Source of the DNA: an uncultured Clostridia bacterium
GTDB lineage: Bacteria > Bacillota > Clostridia > UBA1381
Direction of reading: 5' to 3'
Length of the DNA: 34,485 nucleotides
NCBI GenBank assembly: GCA_947585795.1
Contig: CANPXG010000023.1
Span: 1-34,485 of the forward strand
Positions 24,674 to 31,716 of this stretch are shown here, piece by piece (position 1 is the first letter of the stretch; the number at the start of each line of letters is the position of its first letter). Under the pieces are notes generated by a model that worked only from the letters and a program-made list of their open reading frames with translations, ran no database searches and was not told the origin of the DNA. Made by a program: the position numbers and the translations under genes.

Positions 24674-24880
24674 ATGAAAATTTATAAACGTGTAGTGTTG
24701 GTAAAATGGATCGATTTGCACATCAAAAAACAGATAGCGGAAATTTGCGCCCGCAACGGTGTCGATTGCGCCGATGACGTGACCGATACGTTTGACCGTG
24801 GCGTTATTGCGGGTTATATGGACGTACATGACGCGTTTTGTGCGTCGGGCATTAGTTTATACCCTGTGGTCGAAAATTGA
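24674..24880 (+). CDS. Small unknown protein of the integrated element
   Basis: The protein has 68 residues and is slightly acidic, with an amphipathic N-terminal half (VKWIDLHIKKQIAEICARNG) and a mixed C-terminal half with two Cys. A weak ribosome site (TAGGTGG) precedes ATG 24674; GTG 24668 is an in-frame alternative. Next to the left attachment site it could be an excision factor, but I recognise no family. Confidence 0.45.
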   Translation: MKIYKRVVLVKWIDLHIKKQIAEICARNGVDCADDVTDTFDRGVIAGYMDVHDAFCASGISLYPVVEN

Positions 24881-24898
24881 ATTTTAGGGCATTTTTAG

Positions 24899-25226
24899 CC
24901 GCCATTTTTGGGTTAGACCGCCCGCGGCGGTATAATCAAAAATGGTGGGACGGTGCTGCCGTTTATTTTTTTAATCAATGGCAGCCCCTTAGGGCTGCCT
25001 ACCTAGCGCGCGGAGCGCGGGCGTATTAGCCCGCGCACGGGGCTGCCATCCCGCCTGACCTGCCCCAAAATGGCAGCACCGCACGCCGACAGGCGCATCG
25101 CACGCCTGCAGGGCGCGGGTTATAATCCGCCGCGCCCTGCATGGTTTACGACGCTACGACGCGGACTAAATCCCCTGTAACCGCTATACCTCGGCGCCGA
25201 TGGGCGCGCAAACGTGCGCCCACGGC
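24899..25226. other. Dense inverted-repeat block, possible structured RNA or origin
   Basis: Four perfect or near-perfect structures follow one another. (1) 24899-24910 with 24937-24948 (12 bp, one G-U), enclosing ACCGCC/GGCGGT. (2) 24951-24960 with 25072-25081 (10 bp), enclosing 24978-24988 with 25039-25049 (11 bp), enclosing GCGCGGGC/GCCCGCGC (25015-25036). (3) 25108-25118 with 25130-25140 (11 bp). (4) GCCG, TGGGCGC with GCGCCCA, CGGC (25196-25226). Part of structure 2 has a competing local hairpin (24980-24987 with 24992-24999), so two mutually exclusive folds exist. The gap 24881-25461 holds no convincing gene. Confidence 0.6.
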
Positions 25227-25343
25227 GGGAGAGCGCGCGGGCGAAGCGCGGCGCAGGGCGCGAAGCAGCGCGCGCGTATGTCGTTGTTCATCTTCAGCTT
25301 CTTTCCCCGTGAGGTCGAGAAAGATTTCCTCGAGCGATTTCGA

Positions 25344-25427
25344 TATGATCAGCTGGGTTTTTTGGATAATTTGTCTATATGATCAGTATGATCAGTTGTT
25401 GTGTATTTGTTCATGTTGTGGTATGAT
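25344..25427 (+). promoter_or_regulatory. Integrase promoter with three TATGATCAG repeats
   Basis: TTGTGT (25399-25404) and TATGAT (25422-25427) have a 17-bp spacer. Immediately upstream TATGATCAG occurs twice head to tail (25378-25386, 25387-25395) and once more at 25344-25352. Each contains the palindrome TGATCA. These are candidate operator sites, perhaps for the element's XRE protein. Confidence 0.55.
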
Positions 25428-25461
25428 GGTATAGTTAAATTGTGTTGTGGGGTGATGATGT

Positions 25462-26415
25462 ATGACGTTGCGGGACTGGGTTTTTGAATGGTTACAGACG
25501 TATAAACGTGTGATGTTGAAACCGTCCACGTACGACGCATACGTAACATATGCGTCAAATGTTACGTGCGATGTCGAATTAAATTCTGTTACTACAGCTG
25601 ACGTTCAGGGGTTAATTAATGGCATGGTGTTGCGGGGTTGCGCCTACAGCACGGTTAAACACATGTTAACGATCGTGCGGCAATCCTGCCGCAAGGCGCG
25701 TCAGCTGGGGTTAATTGATAATTTGGCCATGCTGGATAATTTGGAACTGCCGCGCCGCGCACCTGCTGTGGTTTCGCCGCTGGGATCCGCGCAGGTTCAG
25801 GCGCTGATCGCGCGGTCGTCCATGTCGTTTTACGGCGATTTTTTCGTTACGCTGATGATGACGGGCGCGCGTGTCGGGGAATTGATCGCGTTACGGTGGT
25901 GTGATGTGGATCTATTCAACCGCGTGTTGCACATCCGGAACACAGACTACCATGGACAGTTGCAGGCGGTGAAAACGCGCAACGGTGCGCGGGACATACC
26001 CATTTTTCCCGATTTGTTCACCGTTATCAGCCGACAGCGTCGCCCATCGGCGCGCGCGGCCGATCGCGTGTTCGTTAACACGTTGGGCCGTCCGATCGTT
26101 TACCGTTCGTTGTTGGACGCGTGGCACAGGTTTACGCGTGTAGCTGGTATCAGCGTCAGCCCGATCGGTTTGCACGTCCTGCGGCACACGTTCGCCCACA
26201 CGGTTTTACGTGCGGGCGTGCCGGTGAAGGTCGTGTCGCGCTGGTTGGGTCACGGCGACATTTACATTACGTTGTCGATTTACGACGCGGTCGACGCGGA
26301 CGACATGGCGCGCGCCGCCGACATCGTGGCGGGCGTTTTCTCCGCGCATGATACGCCCCATCTGCAGAAAAAACAAATGACCGCCGTTGGCGGTCAGTCG
26401 TCTATGTGGTTGTAG
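25462..26415 (+). CDS. Tyrosine recombinase (integrase) of the element
   Basis: The protein has 317 residues. A SAM-like core-binding domain (about 1-95: TLRDWVFEWLQTYKRVMLKPSTYDAY, then LN.VT..DVQ..I) precedes the catalytic domain (about 110-300). Catalytic residues are visible: Arg in MTGARVGELIALRW, HVLRH with the second Arg, the His in WLGHGD, and the nucleophilic Tyr in ITLSIYDAV. It would act at the tRNA-Leu core. GGGGTGATGATGT precedes the ATG. It ends in TAG, unlike the intact non-element genes here. A hairpin, TGACCGCC/GGCGGTCA, lies in its last codons. Confidence 0.92.
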   Translation: MTLRDWVFEWLQTYKRVMLKPSTYDAYVTYASNVTCDVELNSVTTADVQGLINGMVLRGCAYSTVKHMLTIVRQSCRKARQLGLIDNLAMLDNLELPRRAPAVVSPLGSAQVQALIARSSMSFYGDFFVTLMMTGARVGELIALRWCDVDLFNRVLHIRNTDYHGQLQAVKTRNGARDIPIFPDLFTVISRQRRPSARAADRVFVNTLGRPIVYRSLLDAWHRFTRVAGISVSPIGLHVLRHTFAHTVLRAGVPVKVVSRWLGHGDIYITLSIYDAVDADDMARAADIVAGVFSAHDTPHLQKKQMTAVGGQSSMWL

Positions 26416-26686
26416 GGAATATGTTGTCGGTGGTCTTACCCCGTGGGGCGCTTGACGCCGCCCAGCTGGGGCGGCGCCATGGTGTAACACCAGCCGTAAT
26501 TAATTATAATCGGTTTACATAATTTTGTCAATGGTGTGTTTGCATCATCTGCAGTGTAGGGTAGGGGACACGCAAACAGACGCGCGGGCGGACGGACGCG
26601 CCGAGGACGGCGTTAGGGCGTTAGGGCGGTCGGAGCGTATGGCGACACCGCCCAACGCCGCCCGCAGGCACGCCCGCCCGACCGCG
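26416..26686. other. Intergenic gap inside the element
   Basis: Holds a GC-rich hairpin (GCCGCCC 26457-26463 with GGGCGGC 26469-26475) that could terminate integrase transcription, a short AT-rich stretch, and a G/C-skewed region with two GGCGTTA repeats. No gene seen. Confidence 0.4.
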
Positions 26687-27007
26687 TTATTTTTGTTTTG
26701 CTGATCCTAATATGCGCCCTGCACGGCGGGAATCTGACAATTTTACCGACACAGCCCATGCGGCGTTGATATGGTCGATTGTTTCATCGGACACACCCGC
26801 CGCCCTGAACGCGTCAGTGATGCAATTTAGTGATAATTTCGTCGGTAGTCGTCGTGCGCGTTCATAGTTGCAGTATCGCGGCGCGTAAATTCCCGCATTT
26901 TGTGCAAATGATTTTTGTGATAAACCTAGTTCCTGCCTGACGTAACGGATGTTTTTCGCGAACAGCCCATCGCAGTACGATTCACCGTTGTAATGATTTT
27001 TTAACAT
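26687..27007 (-). CDS. XRE-type DNA-binding protein of the element
   Basis: The protein has 106 residues. Residues about 17-70 form a Cro/C1-type helix-turn-helix: FAKNIRYVRQELGLSQKSFA, then AGIYAPRYCNYERARRLPTKLSL. The C-terminal third (AGVSDETIDHINAAWAVSVKL..) is helical. ATG 27007 follows GGGGGTAAAAAA; the longer reading from 27121 has no ribosome site. It is convergent with the integrase gene and is the only apparent regulator of the element. Confidence 0.75.
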   Translation of the reverse strand: MLKNHYNGESYCDGLFAKNIRYVRQELGLSQKSFAQNAGIYAPRYCNYERARRLPTKLSLNCITDAFRAAGVSDETIDHINAAWAVSVKLSDSRRAGRILGSAKQK

Positions 27008-27463
27008 TTTTTTACCCCCATTTGTATTGACAATCGTGATAATATGTGTTATTTTGTCTATGGGTGCGTGATAATTGCATTGATCGATTTTTATTTTACC
27101 GCGCGCCTGCGAAAATGTCAACTGAATATGTTTTTTTCGTGCGCCATTTTTTAGGGAAAATAAATGGCGGGTTGGTAGGGGCCGACGCTATAAAATCCTA
27201 CCGGACGCGTAAACCGTGCACGGAATCGCACGCGCGCGCCCGTCAGGGGCAGACGTGGAATCCCCTAAAAATCTACGGGTGGCGTATGGACTGCGCATGT
27301 TGCGCGGTCGGACTGCTGCATTGTGGGGCATACCACACCCGGTGTTCCAGCACCGGGCGCAGCGATTCCCTGTGACCGATCCCATTCCCTGTACCGATTT
27401 GTGGTTGTGGTACGGTCTTGGTCCCTCTGTGTCGTGGCAGAGGGACAACTATGCCCATCAGCC
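27008..27463. other. Non-coding right arm of the element
   Basis: About 450 bp without a credible gene. It contains CCCGGTG/CACCGGG and GTCCCTCTG/CAGAGGGAC hairpins (27419-27445) and a near-direct repeat, ATTCCCTGTGACCGAT and ATTCCCTGTACCGAT (about 27364 and 27386), which might be protein-binding sites. Confidence 0.4.
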
Positions 27464-27464
27464 C

Positions 27465-27496
27465 AAAACCCTACCCGATTTATGGGGGTAGGTTTT
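27465..27496 (-). terminator. Element-borne hairpin replacing the tRNA terminator
   Basis: AAAACC-TACCC pairs with GGGTA-GGTTTT (27465-27476 with 27486-27496, one bulged C). On the minus strand it lies about 12 bp past the tRNA CCA end and ends in TTTT. It sits inside the element, so it supplies a new 3' boundary for the restored tRNA gene. Confidence 0.55.
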
Positions 27497-27508
27497 CGGG
27501 CGTTTGGT

Positions 27509-27595
27509 TGGTGCCGACGGCGGGAATCGAACCCGCACGGGATTGCTCCCACGGGATTTTGAGTCCGGCGCGTCTGCCAGTTCCACCACGTCGGC
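27509..27595 (-). tRNA. tRNA-Leu (CAA anticodon), complete
   Basis: 87 nt including encoded CCA. The acceptor stem GCCGACG/CGTCGGC pairs perfectly. Also present are the D arm (TGGTGGAACTGGCAGACGCG), the anticodon loop ACTCAAAAT with CAA, a long class II variable arm (CGTGGGAGCAATCCCGTG region), and the T arm GCGGGTTCGATTCCCGC. The 3' 59 nt lie in the att core and come from the element, the 5' part from the chromosome. Confidence 0.95.
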
Positions 27596-27651
27596 ATAAC
27601 AATGCTTAATTATGATACCACACGGCGGCAAAAAAGTCAAGGGGTAAATAA

Positions 27652-27684
27652 AAACATTGCGGGAGTTTAAATCCCGCAATGTTT
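27652..27684 (-). terminator. Terminator of the NlpC/P60 gene
   Basis: A perfect 13-bp stem (27652-27664 with 27672-27684) starts 8 bp past the stop codon and is followed on the minus strand by TTTATTTACC. Confidence 0.9.
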
Positions 27685-27691
27685 ATTTGTT

Positions 27692-28924
27692 TTAGTAAAC
27701 TCTTACCGCGCCGGCGTACTGTGATATGCGGTACTCCGTGTTTATCGAGGAAATCTTTACGACATCGCCCGTCTGCGGAGCGTGGATCATGTTGCCGTTG
27801 CCGATGTATATGCCGACGTGGTGTATACCCTGACCGCTTCTCGCGAAGAATACGAGGTCGCCCGGCTGCAGGTTTTCGCGGCTTACGTATGTTCCGTTGT
27901 TTCTCTGGTCAGCCGCGACACGGCTTACGCTGATGCCGTTGGCGTTGCAGACGTACTGTACAAGACCGCTGCAGTCGAAGCCGCCCGGTGATGTGCCGCC
28001 CCATACGTACGGTACGCCGAGGTACTTCATCGCCGTGTTTACGATAGCCTGTCCCTTTGATGAGGACGCGGGAGCCGAGTATGCCTCCTCCGTTGAGTTG
28101 CCCGAGGCTGCCGCGTTTTGACGTGCGATCTCTTCCGCCCTCGCCGCGGCTCTTGCCGCCGCTTCCTTGGCTTCCTTGATCTCCTGCTGTTTAGCCGATA
28201 TTGTATCCTTTTCAACCCACTCGCCCGTGAACTGGAGCGAAGTGTTTATAACGTAGCCTTCCTCATAATCGTCGCCGTAGCAAATTCTTATGAAGTCGCC
28301 GTCGCCCCACAGTACGTATACGTAAGTGCCGTCCTCGAGGGTGGTTATCACTTTCGATTCCGTGCTCGCGCCTTCTCTTACTCTGACGGAGTTGCCTTCA
28401 AGCGTTACCTGTGCTATTCTGTAATTCGTAAGTCCCTTTTCTGCGTCCTCGGCAGCCGCCCTGTCCTGAGTGATCGCGTTGGAAGGAACGTATCCACTCT
28501 TGCCGCCGCTGTAAAGTATTTTGTACCAGCCGTCGGAACGCTCGATCACCTCAACTTCGGTTCCTATTCCTATACGGTCGATTGCAGCAGCTTCGTAAGA
28601 AGGGTTGTCCCTTACGTCGAGCGCGTCGCTTCCCGAAATAAGTACGTATCCTATGGGATAGAAGTTTTTCGCCGCCATTTCACTTTCCGAAACGACTTCC
28701 TCGACCGTATTTTGCTCGGGTGAGCTTGAAAGCTCAGCCGTGCCCTTTATCGCGTCGGTAACGTCCTTTTCGGCTATCGTTATGCTGTTTGAAGCCGCAG
28801 CGGCGTTGATCCTTCCCTCTCTCTCGATTTTTGCGTTTTTCAAGTCGGCGGACTGTACCGCCGTAAGCGAACTTATCATCGCGACCGCTATAATAGCGAT
28901 AATCGAATGTTTAAAGTTCCTCAT
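27692..28924 (-). CDS. Secreted NlpC/P60 endopeptidase with two SH3 domains
   Basis: The protein has 410 residues. A signal peptide (to about residue 25) is followed by a variable region, then two bacterial SH3 domains (about 90-150, ALDVRDNPS..; and about 165-230, SVRVREGAS..), a Lys/Glu/Ala-rich coiled coil (about 240-280) and a C-terminal NlpC/P60 domain (about 290-410). Catalytic Cys is in GGFDCSGLVQYV, His in GIHHVGIYIG, and a third polar residue, His, in MIHAP. It cleaves D-Glu-linked peptide bonds in peptidoglycan stems, acting in growth or cell separation. TTAGGAGG precedes ATG 28924. Consensus promoter upstream within a palindrome. Confidence 0.93.
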   Translation of the reverse strand: MRNFKHSIIAIIAVAMISSLTAVQSADLKNAKIEREGRINAAAASNSITIAEKDVTDAIKGTAELSSSPEQNTVEEVVSESEMAAKNFYPIGYVLISGSDALDVRDNPSYEAAAIDRIGIGTEVEVIERSDGWYKILYSGGKSGYVPSNAITQDRAAAEDAEKGLTNYRIAQVTLEGNSVRVREGASTESKVITTLEDGTYVYVLWGDGDFIRICYGDDYEEGYVINTSLQFTGEWVEKDTISAKQQEIKEAKEAAARAAARAEEIARQNAAASGNSTEEAYSAPASSSKGQAIVNTAMKYLGVPYVWGGTSPGGFDCSGLVQYVCNANGISVSRVAADQRNNGTYVSRENLQPGDLVFFARSGQGIHHVGIYIGNGNMIHAPQTGDVVKISSINTEYRISQYAGAVRVY

Positions 28925-29015
28925 AAAATTAAACCTCCTAATATTTTAAGCAAAGTATTGTTTCAATAGCTTTACTTAGATTGCGTTTTTATTACCGTAA
29001 TGTTTCCAAATCATT

Positions 29016-29053
29016 ACAAACGGAATTATACATCATATATTTCCGTTTGTCAA
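29016..29053 (-). promoter_or_regulatory. Consensus promoter embedded in an operator palindrome
   Basis: On the minus strand, TTGACA (29048-29053) and TATAAT (29025-29030) are exact consensus boxes with a 17-bp spacer. ACAAACGGAA (29016-29025) and TTCCGTTTGT (29041-29050) form a perfect 10-bp inverted repeat, 15 bp apart, that covers both boxes. A bound dimer would block the NlpC/P60 promoter. Confidence 0.75.
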
Positions 29054-29318
29054 CACTTTTTTTAATCTGTTTGTATTGATTTTGTAACAAAACAGTAATA
29101 AAAATGTGCTTTTTGTAACAAAAACAGGGCAGTATTTTGGTAAAATAGTCAAATAATGCCGCTTATAATGTGTGGATAATGTGACTTTTCAACAAAAATG
29201 TAAAAGTTGAAAAATCAGTTATATTACACACAGATTACATGATTTTGGTAAAAACAGATAAAAACACGCCGCTTTTTTGTTACAATAGCATTACAAATAT
29301 TACAAAAGTTACATTTCA
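29054..29318. promoter_or_regulatory. AT-rich intergenic region with TTTTGTWACAAAA motifs
   Basis: TTTTGTAACAAAA occurs at 29080-29092 and again from 29111, each followed by ACAG, and a third half-conserved copy TTTTGTTACAA lies at about 29276. The spacing from the divergent promoters suggests regulator binding sites. No gene seen between 28925 and 29395. Confidence 0.45.
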
Positions 29319-29347
29319 TTGAAAAGAAAACGCCTATATGTTAAAAT
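29319..29347 (+). promoter_or_regulatory. Candidate promoter of the comEC-holA operon
   Basis: TTGAAA (29319-29324) and TAAAAT (29342-29347), 17-bp spacer, 48 bp before the comEC start. Confidence 0.6.
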
Positions 29348-29395
29348 AAAAAAGCGGAAGTGTTTGATATTCTGTCGTATGAAGGAGTTATATCT

Positions 29396-31714
29396 ATGAT
29401 CGAATATATCGGGGCAGCGGTAATTTTTGCGGCGGGGATATACCTCGGCGAGCGCATCGCCGCGGCGTTTGCCGTGATTTTTACGCTATCCCTTATTATG
29501 GTATTGACAATTAAAGCGATTTTTAAACATAAATTTGACTTTAAAATACTTGCCGCAGCTCTTGTATTTGCGGCGGGAGTGTTTTTGTACCATTACGCGA
29601 CGGATATTACAAGGTATGATCTGTACAAGTACACGGATAGGTACGTGACGCTCGAGGGGCGCGTAAACGATATACCGGCGACGGGTGACGAGGACGAAAA
29701 CGTGCAGTATATTGTCGATGTAAGAACGGTGGAGCACGCGGGGAAAACGGAGAAGGTGCACGAGAATGTGCTTCTTAGCGCCGCGCCGGGGTTTCGCTAC
29801 GGCGATACGGTCACTTTCAGCGGGTTTTTGGAGGAAGTCGATTTAAAGATGAACAGCAACGGCTTCGACTACGCCAAGTATTATAAGGGTAAGGGCGTGT
29901 TTTTCAAAATATATACGCCCGATTTGCAGCTGTCGGTAAACACGGTGCACGATTATTCGCCGTATTCGTGGGGTATGTATTTGAAAAGCTTCGTGTGCGG
30001 CGTTACGGACGAGATGTACAAGGACGATTACGGCGCAATCATGAAGGCGGTGCTGGCGGGTAACCGTAAGGAGTTTTCCGAGGAATTTGAAGAGGTGCTT
30101 GTAAGGACGGGGCTTCGCAGGTTTTATTATCCCGCGTTTCTCCACGTTATGCTGTTTATGGCGGTAATATCGTTCGCGCTCGGCGCGGTCGGCAAGAGAA
30201 AGCGCGATATTTTGACGGTGTTTCTTCTTATAGTATACGCCGCCGTGAATTTTCAAAACGCGGTATTTTTAAAGCTCGCGCTGATGACGGCGCTGCTTAT
30301 ATTCCTGAAGTACCGCTTCGGACGCGTGTATTACCTTGACGTAATCGGTATGACGGCGCTTATCATGGGCGTTCTGAACCCGCTTGTGTACTTCGACGTT
30401 GGATTTATAATGTCGATGCTGTCGAGTATTTTCATATATTATTTCTTTGACACGGTGTACGCCCGTCTTAAATTTATAGGGGTGAAGTATATACGCAGGC
30501 TTACCGCGATAGGACTTATATGCACGGTGGGACTTATACCGATAACGGCGTATTTCTTTAATGAGGTGTCGTTTTACTCGATATGCGTGTCGTTTCTGAT
30601 GCTGCCGTGTACGTTCGTGCTGCTCGTTTTGTCGCCTTTGCTTATAGCGATGCAGAAAATATTCGGCGCGGCACCGGTCGTGAAGCAGGCGGCGGATTGT
30701 ATGCTGTTTGTGTTAAAATATATACCGATAGAGATGGATAAAGCGCGCTTAATGCACTTTGCGCTGCCAAAGCCCGACACGCTGTTTCTTATTATATATC
30801 TGTTTTTATGTATTGCCGCGGTCAAGTACGTTAAGGATAAGAAAAGTCACGCGCGTCTTGCGCTGTTTGTGGCTGCCGCGCTCGCTGTATCGGGAATAGC
30901 GTCGGAGGCGGAACGGTTAAACGACCTTGAGATCACGTTTGTGAACGTCGGTCAGGGCGACGGCGCTTATATAAGCGCGCCGTACAGGTTTAACGTGCTG
31001 ATAGACGGCGGAGGCGGAAACGAATACTCCGATTACAACCCCGGTGAGAAGGTGTATCTCGAGTATTTGAAAACGGAGGGCGTAAATCACGTGGACAGCG
31101 CGTTTGTAAGCCATTACCACAAGGACCATGTGCAGGGAATTATAGCGGCGGTGGAGAATATAGACGTGAGGAATTTGTTTATGCCCGACGAAATGGAGGG
31201 CAGCGAGTGGCGGACGAAGCTCGAAAGGGCGGCGAAAAAACGCGGTACGAAAATTCACTACATATCCGAGGAAACGCTTATAAGGTACAATAACGGCATG
31301 ACGGTGCGCGTAATTCCGCCCGCGCCGCTTACGCGAATAAGCGATGACGAAAACGACACGACGTATATTTATCTCGTGGAGTACGGCGGATTTTCGGCTA
31401 TGTTCACGGGCGATATGTCCGCATTTGCGGAAAAGGCGCTTTTAAATGTCGGGAAGGTGCCGCACGCGGATTTGCTCAAGGTAGCGCACCACGGCTCGGA
31501 TTCCTCGACGAGTAAGGAATGGGTTCAAGCCGTGGCGCCGAAGTGGGCGGTCATAAGCTTGGGTGAGGATAACGAGTACGGATTTCCGAATGACGAGGTA
31601 ATCGAAAATCTTGGTGATACCGATATTTACCGTACCGATTATGACGGCGATATACGTTTCGTTATCGAAGAGGACGGAGTAAAGGATATAGAGATATTTA
31701 ACAGAAGGGACTAA
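29396..31714 (+). CDS. comEC: ComEC/Rec2-family DNA-uptake channel protein
   Basis: The protein has 772 residues. N-terminal membrane helices flank a DUF4131-type extracytoplasmic region (VTLEGRVNDIPATGDEDEN). The Competence domain with many helices runs from about 220 to 490. A C-terminal metallo-beta-lactamase-like domain begins at FVNVGQGDGAYI and contains FVSHYHKDHVQG (in place of the canonical HxHxDH) and LLKVAHHGSDSSTS. In transformable Gram-positives it forms the inner-membrane channel for single-stranded DNA. ATG 29396 is chosen over GTG 29360 because GAAGGAG lies at 29381-29387. holA starts 2 bp later, an arrangement common in Clostridia and Bacilli. Confidence 0.9.
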   Translation: MIEYIGAAVIFAAGIYLGERIAAAFAVIFTLSLIMVLTIKAIFKHKFDFKILAAALVFAAGVFLYHYATDITRYDLYKYTDRYVTLEGRVNDIPATGDEDENVQYIVDVRTVEHAGKTEKVHENVLLSAAPGFRYGDTVTFSGFLEEVDLKMNSNGFDYAKYYKGKGVFFKIYTPDLQLSVNTVHDYSPYSWGMYLKSFVCGVTDEMYKDDYGAIMKAVLAGNRKEFSEEFEEVLVRTGLRRFYYPAFLHVMLFMAVISFALGAVGKRKRDILTVFLLIVYAAVNFQNAVFLKLALMTALLIFLKYRFGRVYYLDVIGMTALIMGVLNPLVYFDVGFIMSMLSSIFIYYFFDTVYARLKFIGVKYIRRLTAIGLICTVGLIPITAYFFNEVSFYSICVSFLMLPCTFVLLVLSPLLIAMQKIFGAAPVVKQAADCMLFVLKYIPIEMDKARLMHFALPKPDTLFLIIYLFLCIAAVKYVKDKKSHARLALFVAAALAVSGIASEAERLNDLEITFVNVGQGDGAYISAPYRFNVLIDGGGGNEYSDYNPGEKVYLEYLKTEGVNHVDSAFVSHYHKDHVQGIIAAVENIDVRNLFMPDEMEGSEWRTKLERAAKKRGTKIHYISEETLIRYNNGMTVRVIPPAPLTRISDDENDTTYIYLVEYGGFSAMFTGDMSAFAEKALLNVGKVPHADLLKVAHHGSDSSTSKEWVQAVAPKWAVISLGEDNEYGFPNDEVIENLGDTDIYRTDYDGDIRFVIEEDGVKDIEIFNRRD

Positions 31715-31716
31715 TC

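Larger units (their letters stand above)
24519..27567. mobile_element. Minimal integrated element in tRNA-Leu(CAA)
   Basis: 61-bp perfect direct repeats (24519-24579 and 27507-27567) bound one element unit of 2,988 bp. It contains a small unknown ORF, a highly structured non-coding block, a tyrosine recombinase, an XRE-type protein on the other strand and a hairpin next to the restored tRNA. Codon and base use (TTG-, GCG- and CGC-rich, TAG stop in the integrase gene) differ from the flanking genes. TTATCCCCG occurs twice, 21 bp apart, near the left end (24611 and 24632), as recombinase arm sites might. No replication, packaging or conjugation gene is seen, so it is probably mobilised or packaged by another element. 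Confidence 0.85.

Noticed and set aside
24899..25226. Retron or group II intron RNA
   Set aside because: Stable stems are present, but there is no reverse transcriptase in the element and no recognisable intron domain V.
25141..25434. Small ORFs between the structured block and the integrase, including a 34-residue frame from ATG 25278
   Set aside because: Arg/Ala/Ser-rich GC-driven frames with no ribosome site; the 34-residue frame is more protein-like but also lacks one.
28118..28723. Plus-strand 201-residue ORF
   Set aside because: Antisense shadow of the NlpC/P60 gene, which has clear domains, catalytic residues, promoter and terminator.
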